Origin: Bacteroidales bacterium UBA3834
Lineage (GTDB): Bacteria > Bacteroidota > Bacteroidia > Bacteroidales > P3
Length of the DNA: 38,427 nucleotides
Assembly: GCA_002392965.1 (NCBI GenBank)
Contig: DGIA01000023.1
Coordinates: 78,931 to 117,357 of the forward strand
Direction of reading: 5' to 3'
Shown here: positions 6,616 through 13,223 of the stretch, piece after piece
Position numbering within the stretch: position 1 is the stretch's first letter
How the letters are laid out: each line of letters starts with the position of its first letter
Program-made: the position numbers and the translations under genes
The notes under the pieces: generated by a model
Told to the model about the DNA's origin: nothing
Database searches by the model: none
What the model saw: only the letters and a program-made list of their open reading frames with translations

Positions 6616-8070
6616 ATGTTGCAAATGGAAGATAACGAAAAGGATATAATTCAAGAAGTTACCAACGAAGAATACAAGTGGGGCTTCACTACTGATATTG
6701 ATACCGAGACCATCCGCAAGGGATTGGATGAAGATATCGTGCGTTTGATTTCGAAGAAGAAAAGCGAGCCGGAGTGGCTGCTGGAGTTTCGGCTGGAGGC
6801 CTTCCGCCGCTGGCAGAAGATGAAGGAGCCCGACTGGGCCCATCTCGAATACGAGACCCCCAACTATCAGGACATCATCTACTTCGCTGCCCCCAAGCAG
6901 GAGAAGAAGAAAAGCATGGACGAGGTGGACCCCGAACTGCTGGCCACCTTTGACAAGCTGGGTATCCCGCTGCGGGAAAGAGAGGCGCTGGCCGGCGTGG
7001 CCTACGACGCCATCATGGACTCGGTGAGCGTGAAGACCACCAGCCAGAAAACCCTCGAGGAGAAGGGCATCATCTTTATGCCCATCAGCGAGGCGGTGCA
7101 GAAACACCCCGACCTGGTGCGCAAGTATCTGGGCTCGGTGGTGCCGAGTGCCGACAACTTCTTCGCCGCCTTGAACAGCGCCGTCTTCAGCGACGGCTCG
7201 TTCTGCTACATACCCAAAGGGGTGCGCTGCCCGATGGAGCTTTCGAGTTATTTCCGCATCAACGCCAAGGGGACGGGCCAGTTCGAGCGCACGCTGATAG
7301 TGGCCGACGAGGGGGCCTACGTCTCCTACATGGAAGGCTGCACCGCTCCGCAGCGCGACGAGAACCAACTGCATGCCGCCATCGTGGAGATTGTGGTGAT
7401 GAAGGACGCCGAGGTGAAATACAGCACCGTGCAGAACTGGTACCCGGGCGACAAGGATGGCAAGGGCGGCATCTACAATTTCGTCACCAAGCGCGGCATC
7501 TGCAAGGGGTCGCACAGCAAGCTCTCTTGGACGCAGGTGGAGACCGGCAGCGCCGTCACGTGGAAGTACCCCAGCTGCATACTGCAGGGCGACGACTCGA
7601 CGGCGGAGTTCTACAGCGTTGCTGTCACCAACAACTACCAGCAGGCCGATACCGGCACCAAGATGATTCATGTGGGCAAGAACACACGCTCGACCATCAT
7701 GAGCAAGGGCATCAGTGCCGGCAAGAGCCACAACAGCTACCGCGGTCTGGTGCAGATAGGCAAGGGGGCCGACAACGCGAGAAACTACTCGCAATGCGAC
7801 AGTCTGTTGCTTGGCGACCAATGCGGTGCCCATACATGGCCCTACATCAAGGCCGACAATCACACCGCCATTCTGGAGCATGAGGCCACAACGTCGAAAA
7901 TCTCCGAGGACCAGCTCTTCTACTGCCAGCAACGCGGCATCAGCCCCGAGAGCGCCGTTGGCCTGATAGTCAACGGCTACGCCAAAGACGTGCTGAAGAA
8001 ACTCCCCATGGAGTTCGCCGTCGAGGCGCAGAAGCTATTGAGTATTTCACTGGAAGGCAGCGTGGGGTAG
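6616..8070 (+). CDS. sufB: Fe-S cluster assembly scaffold SufB
   Basis: SufB, with SufC and SufD, forms the SufBC2D scaffold on which Fe-S clusters are built. The 484-residue length and the sequence fit the family: NEEYKWGFTTDIDTETIRKGLDEDIVRLIS at the N-terminus, the SSYFRINAKGTGQFERTLIVADEGAYVSYMEGCTAP core, the YSTVQNWYPGD turn and the C-terminal DQLFYCQQRGISPESAVGLIVNGYAKDVL. Two starts are close (ATG 6616 and ATG 6625). The oddity is the neighbourhood: sufC, sufD and sufS, which normally follow sufB in Bacteroidota, are missing. The next genes are a TonB-domain lipoprotein and trmH. sufCDS may lie elsewhere in the genome. Confidence 0.96.
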   Translation: MLQMEDNEKDIIQEVTNEEYKWGFTTDIDTETIRKGLDEDIVRLISKKKSEPEWLLEFRLEAFRRWQKMKEPDWAHLEYETPNYQDIIYFAAPKQEKKKSMDEVDPELLATFDKLGIPLREREALAGVAYDAIMDSVSVKTTSQKTLEEKGIIFMPISEAVQKHPDLVRKYLGSVVPSADNFFAALNSAVFSDGSFCYIPKGVRCPMELSSYFRINAKGTGQFERTLIVADEGAYVSYMEGCTAPQRDENQLHAAIVEIVVMKDAEVKYSTVQNWYPGDKDGKGGIYNFVTKRGICKGSHSKLSWTQVETGSAVTWKYPSCILQGDDSTAEFYSVAVTNNYQQADTGTKMIHVGKNTRSTIMSKGISAGKSHNSYRGLVQIGKGADNARNYSQCDSLLLGDQCGAHTWPYIKADNHTAILEHEATTSKISEDQLFYCQQRGISPESAVGLIVNGYAKDVLKKLPMEFAVEAQKLLSISLEGSVG

Positions 8071-8115
8071 TTTTTTAGTTTAAGTTATTAGTTTAAGTTT
8101 TTAGCATTCGGGGTT

Positions 8116-8913
8116 ATGAAATCTGGTGCAGGCATATTGCTTTTTTTGCTTATGTTGTTGTCGTCGTGTGGCAACAAGATTAACGATGTGCAGTATCTGA
8201 TGAAGAACTGCCGTTTTGTTGACAGTGTACTGGAGCAGCAGTTGACTGATGCTGTTGAGGCAATGAATGTGCCGGACAGTGTGATGTTGGTGCTGGCGCA
8301 GTATGATTATGACTGGACATCGCAGATAAGATCCGTGGGTATTGGTACTTTCCATCCAGAGTATCATTATGGATCGGATATCCGGAGTTGTATGATGCGG
8401 ATGGACGGTGTGACTGAGATTGCCGGACGCAAGTGTCTGGTTGATATGTACGGTTTACCGATGGAAGAGACGGCAGGAGCGACATTGGTTACCATCAGGG
8501 ACAGTCTGGACGATGACATCGAGATGATACAGATGGAGGATAATCATTTCTTTTTCCTAGACACCACGGGACGCATAGTGGGAGACAGCCCCATCTACGA
8601 TAAGTTGGAATATGTGACTGTTGTCGAGAACGACCCGGAGTTTCCCGGGGGAGAGGATTCGTTGCAGGCCTTTGTGAATCGCAACCTGCGCAACCCGCGA
8701 CAGGTGGAGGGGAAGGTGTATGTGGAGTTTATCGTTGAACGCAATGGGCGACTGACGAACCTCAAGGTGCTGCGTGGTATTGACGAGGAGACCGACGAGG
8801 AAGCTCTACGCGTGATTCGGATGATGCCCCGATGGATTCCCGGACGTCAGCGCGACACACGTGTCCGCGTGAAGTATACCTTTGGCGTCAAGTTTAGCCC
8901 TATAGAACAATGA
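8116..8913 (+). CDS. Lipoprotein with TonB C-terminal domain
   Basis: The 265-residue product has a lipoprotein signal (GILLFLLMLLSSC, cysteine about 18), a middle part without recognised motifs, and a C-terminal TonB-like domain from about residue 172. This domain shows the DPEFPGGEDSLQAFVNRNLRNP motif typical of Bacteroidota TonB-domain proteins, then VEFIVERNGRLTNLKVLRGID, DEEALRVIRMMPRW and PGRQRDTRVRVKYTFGVKF. True TonB proteins are anchored by an inner-membrane helix and carry a proline-rich spacer; this one has neither, so it is probably a TonB-domain lipoprotein of unknown partner and not the energy-transducing TonB. Its stop overlaps the trmH start (ATGA at 8910-8913), implying translational coupling. 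Confidence 0.8.
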   Translation: MKSGAGILLFLLMLLSSCGNKINDVQYLMKNCRFVDSVLEQQLTDAVEAMNVPDSVMLVLAQYDYDWTSQIRSVGIGTFHPEYHYGSDIRSCMMRMDGVTEIAGRKCLVDMYGLPMEETAGATLVTIRDSLDDDIEMIQMEDNHFFFLDTTGRIVGDSPIYDKLEYVTVVENDPEFPGGEDSLQAFVNRNLRNPRQVEGKVYVEFIVERNGRLTNLKVLRGIDEETDEEALRVIRMMPRWIPGRQRDTRVRVKYTFGVKFSPIEQ

Positions 8914-10181
8914 CACATAAACTGACGACAGAGGAGATGGGGCGCATGAGCGTTGAGGAGTTTCGCGCGAGCGAGAAGCTGCCGCTGACGGTGGTGCTGG
9001 ACAATGTGCGGTCGCTGAACAACATAGGCTCGGTGTTCCGCACCTCCGATGCCTTCCGCGTGGAACATATCGCCCTCTGTGGCATCACCGCCACGCCGCC
9101 GCACCGCGAGATACACAAGACGGCCCTCGGGGCAGAGGAGAGCGTGGCGTGGAGCTACCACGAGGACACCGCCGAGTGTGTGCGAGGACTCAAGGAGAAA
9201 GGCTATCGGGTGTATGCTGTGGAGCAGGTCGATGACAGTATCAAGCTGGGTACGCAGGCGTCCCGCCTGCAACTGGGTGCGCAACCGTCCCGGTTGCATG
9301 CAGGCGAGACGCCTGCGCACCCGAAGGAGCTCCCTGACGTGCGAGACCGCGGATACCTGCCGCATTTCGAAAACAGAGCCATACAGTTTATCACATTCCG
9401 CTTGTTTGACTCTGTACCCAAAGAACTCATTGAAGAATGGAAGATGGTTCTTGCAAAGGAAAATGATACCGAAGGTTCTACTGATGTCGCGAGACATATG
9501 CATAAACTGGTCGATAGGTTTGAGGATTCCGGCTATGGACAATGTTTCCTGGCCGACAGTCGGGTGGCAGATATGATGGAGCAGGCACTGAAACACGACG
9601 ATGGCAAGAAATATGACTTGATTAGTTATTGCATCATGCCAAATCATGTACATGTAATGATAAGTGTGTACGAGGGAGTGTCCTTGCCGTCTATTCTCCA
9701 CACCTGGCGTTCTTATTCGGCACATGAAGCGAACAAGATACTGGAACGCAATGGGGACTTTTGGATGAAGGATTATTATGATCGTTATATCCGGGACGCG
9801 CGGCATTATACAGCTGTGGCGCAATACATAAAGGATAATCCGGCGAAAGCAGGGCTGGGAGCGCAGGCGTCCCGCCTGCTTGAAGCACCGCTACTACCCG
9901 GGTTTGGATCAATGGTTGGGCATATAATGGATACACAGGCGTCCCGCCAGAATCATGCAACCGGGACGGTTGCGCACCCGGGAGCAGGCGAGACGCCTGC
10001 GCACCCAGGGGTGGCCATAATTCTGGGCAATGAGATAGAGGGGGTGCAGGAGTGTCTTCTGCCGCTCTGCGACGGCTGTTTGGAGATACCGCAGTATGGC
10101 ACCAAGCACTCGCTCAACGTCAGCTGTGCCGCCGCCATCGTGATATGGGAATTGTTTAAGCAGTTAAGAGTTAAGAATTAA
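8910..10181 (+). CDS. SpoU/TrmH RNA methyltransferase interrupted in frame by a REP-associated transposase
   Basis: The 423-residue frame contains a complete SpoU-type 2'-O-ribose methyltransferase split in two. Residues 1-112 carry motif 1 (LDNVRSLNNIGSVFRTSDAFRV, 30-51) and residues 367-423 carry motif 2 (AIILGNEIEGV) and motif 3 (IPQYGTKHSLNVSCAAAIVIWE). Together they make about 169 residues, the usual size for this small Bacteroidota TrmH-like enzyme, which uses S-adenosylmethionine to methylate tRNA or rRNA. Residues about 113-366 are foreign: translated REP palindromes, a Y1 transposase (about 144-316) and more REP translation. No stop codon or frameshift interrupts the frame. The insertion lies in the loop before the knotted catalytic motifs and seems to replace only a short linker. 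Whether the fusion is active, or trmH is disabled with a surviving frame, cannot be decided here. Confidence 0.88.
   Translation: MTHKLTTEEMGRMSVEEFRASEKLPLTVVLDNVRSLNNIGSVFRTSDAFRVEHIALCGITATPPHREIHKTALGAEESVAWSYHEDTAECVRGLKEKGYRVYAVEQVDDSIKLGTQASRLQLGAQPSRLHAGETPAHPKELPDVRDRGYLPHFENRAIQFITFRLFDSVPKELIEEWKMVLAKENDTEGSTDVARHMHKLVDRFEDSGYGQCFLADSRVADMMEQALKHDDGKKYDLISYCIMPNHVHVMISVYEGVSLPSILHTWRSYSAHEANKILERNGDFWMKDYYDRYIRDARHYTAVAQYIKDNPAKAGLGAQASRLLEAPLLPGFGSMVGHIMDTQASRQNHATGTVAHPGAGETPAHPGVAIILGNEIEGVQECLLPLCDGCLEIPQYGTKHSLNVSCAAAIVIWELFKQLRVKN
9246..9316. repeat. Left REP-like palindrome cluster
   Basis: Three perfect hairpins with 7-bp stems and 3-base loops stand side by side. The first is GCAGGCG-TCC-CGCCTGC (9254-9270), the second GCAACCG-TCC-CGGTTGC (9281-9297), the third GCAGGCG-AGA-CGCCTGC (9300-9316). 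The outer two are flanked by GGGTAC and GCACCC, so they form an inverted pair like a BIME. Confidence 0.9.
9857..10008. repeat. Right REP-like palindrome cluster
   Basis: Hairpins of the same two stem classes recur after the transposase. GCAGGCG-TCC-CGCCTGC lies at 9863-9879, a damaged copy at 9934-9950, GCAACCG-GGA-CGGTTGC at 9957-9973 (the reverse complement of the left one at 9281-9297), and GCAGGCG-AGA-CGCCTGC at 9984-10000. The last two are each followed by GCACCC. All are translated in the trmH frame. Confidence 0.9.
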
Positions 10182-10186
10182 GAGTT

Positions 10187-10546
10187 ATGACTAAAGAAGA
10201 ACGTATGGATAAAGCCCGAGCGCTGCACAAGCAAGGTTGCAACTGCTGCCAGTCGGTGGTGATGGCATACGCCGACAAGCTACCTATTGAGGCCAAAGAC
10301 GCCATGAATGTGGCCGCTCCCTTCGGTCGCGGCCTTGCCGGCACCCGCGAGGTATGCGGCTGCGTCAGTGGCATGGCTATGGTGTGCGGCCTCACGGGTC
10401 ACACGGCCGACGTGCGCCCGTTGATAGAGAAGTTTCGCGAGGCGGAAGGTGATATCGTCTGCGGTCGTCTCTTGGCCATGGGCAAGAAGCCCTGCGGTGA
10501 GATGGTGGCTGATGCGGCAGGATTGCTGGCCGGTGTAATTGAATAA
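10187..10546 (+). CDS. C-GCAxxG-C-C family protein (putative redox protein)
   Basis: The 119-residue protein matches the C_GCAxxG_C_C family, named for its spaced cysteines. Visible are GCNCCQSVV (about 18-26), a glycine-rich FGRGLAGTREVCGCVSGMAMVCGL (45-68) and later FREAEGDIVCGRLL and KKPCGEMVADAAGLL. The conserved cysteines suggest metal or redox chemistry, but no member's reaction is established to my knowledge. It begins 5 bases after trmH and probably shares its transcript. No signal peptide is seen, so it is likely cytoplasmic. Confidence 0.8.
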   Translation: MTKEERMDKARALHKQGCNCCQSVVMAYADKLPIEAKDAMNVAAPFGRGLAGTREVCGCVSGMAMVCGLTGHTADVRPLIEKFREAEGDIVCGRLLAMGKKPCGEMVADAAGLLAGVIE

Positions 10547-10558
10547 AACAAACATAAT

Positions 10559-12073
10559 ATGAGAAAGATACTGTTTTCGCTTTTGCTTGTCGGCTTCGCA
10601 GCGACAACTGTGGCTCAAGACATTGAATTCCGGATGGGTGAGAAGACGAATAAAAAGGCCTACAAGGCATCCATGATCCATTTGGCAGAAGGCGTGCAAG
10701 AGAACCAGTTGCTGGTGGTGGAACCTGAGTTGAAGGCTGTGTCAGGCCCGATGACTAACCCCGTAAAAGCTCTAAAGGTGAGGCTGTGCGATTTGGAGTG
10801 GAACGACGTTAAAAGCGTTACCTTGGCCAATACCAAGAAGTGCAGCATCAAAGAAGCGTTCCGCACAGGTGACCGTCTTCACACCATTATCAGCAACTAT
10901 GAAGACAAGAAGTTATCTGTGCGCCACATCGCTGTCGGCGCACAAAGTCTTGAGGTTGTTGATGACCAGATGCTGGTGGATGAGTTGATGGAGAAGAACG
11001 ACGAGTCCTATGTGTGGTCGGCGTGTTCTCCCGACAAGCAGTACTACGGTGTGGTTTATGCTATATGGGGCAAGAAAAACAACCGAGCTGTAGCCATGTT
11101 GTTCGACCGCGACATGAACAAGCTCTGGGAACGCTCGATGTTCTATAGTGATGTTTTCAATGTTATCGTTACCAACAGTGGCTCTATCGTCACCATGCGC
11201 ATGGGTGCTGTGGAGGAGAACAAGGATATCACCGCATTCCGTGTGAATATGGTATCCGCCGATGGTGAGAAGCATGGACAGTATATCCTCGATGCCGATG
11301 TAAGCGATGTGGCACTGCTGAATAGCGATGGCAACCGAGTCCTGGCTGTCGCCCTTGAAGGCAAGGGCGGCTATGGACTCCTCCGTTTTGGCGCACTTGG
11401 CAGCCGTCAGTACACGGGATTGTGGGGACTTGTGTTCGACCTCGACAAGCAGGAGATTGTCACCGCCAACCGTCATCCGTTCACCGATAAAGAACTGCTG
11501 ACATTCAGCAATGAACCATTGGGCACGAAGGTCGTCGATCATTCGATTTACTTCATCCGTAAGGTTGATGAGTGCACCACACCGCAAGGTGGAGCGGTGA
11601 TTTACCAGCATGCATGGCATGAGGAGACCCGCAATGCAAGGACAGGTATGACTATGAATGAGACCGTGCATAGCCAGGGTATCCTGGTGGTGCAAGCCAA
11701 TATGGGTGGCGAACTCACCATTAGCCGCTTGCCACAGAATAACCAGAACGCCGGCTGGCCCGACGTGGGGGCTGACTTGCTGATGCATGGAGACAGACTC
11801 TATGTCGTCACCAACGAATCGAAGGAAGAATCGGATGAATACACTCCCGACCAGCCAGCCAAGCGCAGCAAGAGTCTTCTCCTCGCCAATACAGCATTGT
11901 CAGTCTATTGGTTCACCCCTGATGGACAGGGAAGCAAACGAGTGGTCGAGCGTGAACGTAAGGCATTGCTCAGCACTCCGCTCTATGCAGGCAGTGACGA
12001 TCGCTTCTACCTTCTCAATACCAGCAGCCTCGCTCCACATATCAGCATGATGAAACTACCCTCTGGCAAATGA
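10559..12073 (+). CDS. Exported protein of unknown function
   Basis: The 504-residue product has a signal peptide (MRKILFSLLLVGFAATTVAQ, cleavage about residue 19-20) and no lipobox. The rest is rich in short strands such as SYVWSACSPDKQYYGVVYAIW, RAVAMLFDRDMNKLWERSM and TGLWGLVFDLDKQEIVTANRH, a pattern seen in beta-propeller proteins of the Bacteroidota cell envelope, but I recognise no named family. There is no T9SS sorting domain at the C-terminus. Its stop overlaps the start of the HD phosphohydrolase (ATGA at 12070-12073), and it follows the C-GCAxxG-C-C gene by 12 bases, so it sits inside an operon. A periplasmic location is inferred; function is not. Confidence 0.7.
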   Translation: MRKILFSLLLVGFAATTVAQDIEFRMGEKTNKKAYKASMIHLAEGVQENQLLVVEPELKAVSGPMTNPVKALKVRLCDLEWNDVKSVTLANTKKCSIKEAFRTGDRLHTIISNYEDKKLSVRHIAVGAQSLEVVDDQMLVDELMEKNDESYVWSACSPDKQYYGVVYAIWGKKNNRAVAMLFDRDMNKLWERSMFYSDVFNVIVTNSGSIVTMRMGAVEENKDITAFRVNMVSADGEKHGQYILDADVSDVALLNSDGNRVLAVALEGKGGYGLLRFGALGSRQYTGLWGLVFDLDKQEIVTANRHPFTDKELLTFSNEPLGTKVVDHSIYFIRKVDECTTPQGGAVIYQHAWHEETRNARTGMTMNETVHSQGILVVQANMGGELTISRLPQNNQNAGWPDVGADLLMHGDRLYVVTNESKEESDEYTPDQPAKRSKSLLLANTALSVYWFTPDGQGSKRVVERERKALLSTPLYAGSDDRFYLLNTSSLAPHISMMKLPSGK

Positions 12074-13185
12074 CCAAACGCAAGATAATAAACGACCCGG
12101 TATATGATGGGTTCCTGAGTGTCGACGACCCTGTGATACTGCAGGTCATCGAGCACCCCTACTTCCAGCGCCAGCGCCGCATCAAGCAGCTGGGCTTGAC
12201 CTACTTGGTGTACCCCGGCGCCATGCACACTCGCTTCAGCCACATGCTCGGCGCACTGAACCTGATGAAAAGGGCGCTCGATGTACTGAAGCTGAAGGGT
12301 GTGGAGATAACCGACGACGAGTGTCGTGGGGCCAAGCTGGCTATCCTGCTACACGACATCGGCCACGGGCCTTTCTCGCACACGAGCGAGAGGGTGCTGG
12401 TGGATGTGCCTCACGAGGAGATTACGCTGCTGATGATGCAACGGATAAATGAAGAGATGGGTGGCGTTCTGAATACTGCTATAGCTATCTTCTCCAACAC
12501 CTATCATAAGCATTTCCTGCATCAGCTGGTGAGCAGCCAGCTGGATATGGATCGCCTTGACTACCTGGGGCGAGATTCCTTCTTCACCGGCGTGAGCGAG
12601 GGCATAGTGGGCACCGACCGCATCATCTCAATGCTCAACGTGCACGACGACGAGCTGGTGGTGGACGAGAAGGGCATCTATAGCGTCGAGAAGTTCATCA
12701 TCAGCCGTCGCCTGATGTACTGGCAGGTGTATATGCACAAGACCGTCATAGCTGCCGACCAGCTGCTGCTGAGCATACTGCGTAGAGCTCGAGAACTTGA
12801 CCCGACGGTGTTCCACTTTGATACTTCGTCGCCAGGCTTCCTCGACCGCTTCGCCGAGGTCGATGACGACGACATCATGGTGGCCGTGAAGCACTGGCAG
12901 CACTCGGACGACGAGATACTGAGCACCCTCTGCCGTAATATGGTCAACCGCCGCCTGCCGGCTATACGTTTCAGCAATGAGCCATTTGTAGATGTACATA
13001 CATCCTACTTTGAGGGCACGGGCAAATTGGCTAACCGTAGCTACGATTTCAACGACCAAGAGATAAAAGTCCTCTATAAAGACGGCCGCTGCCTGCCCAT
13101 CAGCGAGGCCAGCGATCAGCTCGACCGCCATTTCCTGGAGAAGCAAGTAACCAAATATTATCATTATTTTCCGAAAGAGCAATGA
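12070..13185 (+). CDS. HD-domain phosphohydrolase (SAMHD1/dGTPase-like)
   Basis: The 371-residue protein is an HD-superfamily hydrolase of the group that includes dNTP triphosphohydrolases and SAMHD1. It opens with IINDPVYDGFLSVDDPVILQVIEHPYFQRQRRIKQLGLTYLVYPGAMHTRFSHMLG, a hallmark of this group, and continues with the metal site LLHDIGHGPFSHTSE (H95-D96) and the later aspartate region SSQLDMDRLDYLGRDS. Metal ligands are therefore all present: an early His (53 or 58), H95, D96 and a late Asp. The natural substrate is unknown, since many bacterial members are not dNTPases. Its start overlaps the exported protein by four bases, and mpl follows closely. Confidence 0.85.
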   Translation: MTKRKIINDPVYDGFLSVDDPVILQVIEHPYFQRQRRIKQLGLTYLVYPGAMHTRFSHMLGALNLMKRALDVLKLKGVEITDDECRGAKLAILLHDIGHGPFSHTSERVLVDVPHEEITLLMMQRINEEMGGVLNTAIAIFSNTYHKHFLHQLVSSQLDMDRLDYLGRDSFFTGVSEGIVGTDRIISMLNVHDDELVVDEKGIYSVEKFIISRRLMYWQVYMHKTVIAADQLLLSILRRARELDPTVFHFDTSSPGFLDRFAEVDDDDIMVAVKHWQHSDDEILSTLCRNMVNRRLPAIRFSNEPFVDVHTSYFEGTGKLANRSYDFNDQEIKVLYKDGRCLPISEASDQLDRHFLEKQVTKYYHYFPKEQ

Positions 13186-13223
13186 CCCCCGTAAGGGGTG
13201 GCGAACACCTTAAAATAAGAAAC

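Larger units (their letters stand above)
9246..10008 (+). mobile_element. REP-transposase unit: RAYT gene flanked by REP-like palindromes
   Basis: REP-associated tyrosine transposases (RAYTs) are single-domain Y1 HUH nucleases related to IS200/IS605 TnpA that cut and mobilise REP palindromes. The coding part (about 9339-9860) shows the family's opening RGYLPHFE followed by IQFITFRLFDSVP, the HUH motif PNHVHVMI (H246 and H248 of the fused frame) and the block DYYDRYIRDARHY...YIKDNPAKAGL, with Y293 or the nearby tyrosines as candidate catalytic residue. The ends 9246-9270 and 9984-10008 are inverted copies of each other with two mismatches in 25 bases. A GTG at 9339 preceded by AAGGAG at 9324-9329 could serve as the transposase's own start. 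The only in-frame stop is the trmH stop at the far end. Confidence 0.85.

Noticed and set aside
6091..7932. Antisense frame of 613 codons opposite sufB and the lipoprotein gene
   Set aside because: It is a shadow of sufB codon bias, runs through a terminator and a promoter, and shows no domain.
9246..10008. Intein or self-splicing intron inside trmH
   Set aside because: No intein splicing blocks (N-terminal Cys/Ser, TxxH, C-terminal HN) are seen, and the sequence between motifs is a Y1 transposase with REPs, not a ribozyme or homing endonuclease.
13182..13223. Upstream ATG for mpl overlapping the HD gene stop
   Set aside because: The added 14 residues have no family match, and the conserved fold begins at the ATG of 13224. 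Coupled translation from 13182 is still possible.
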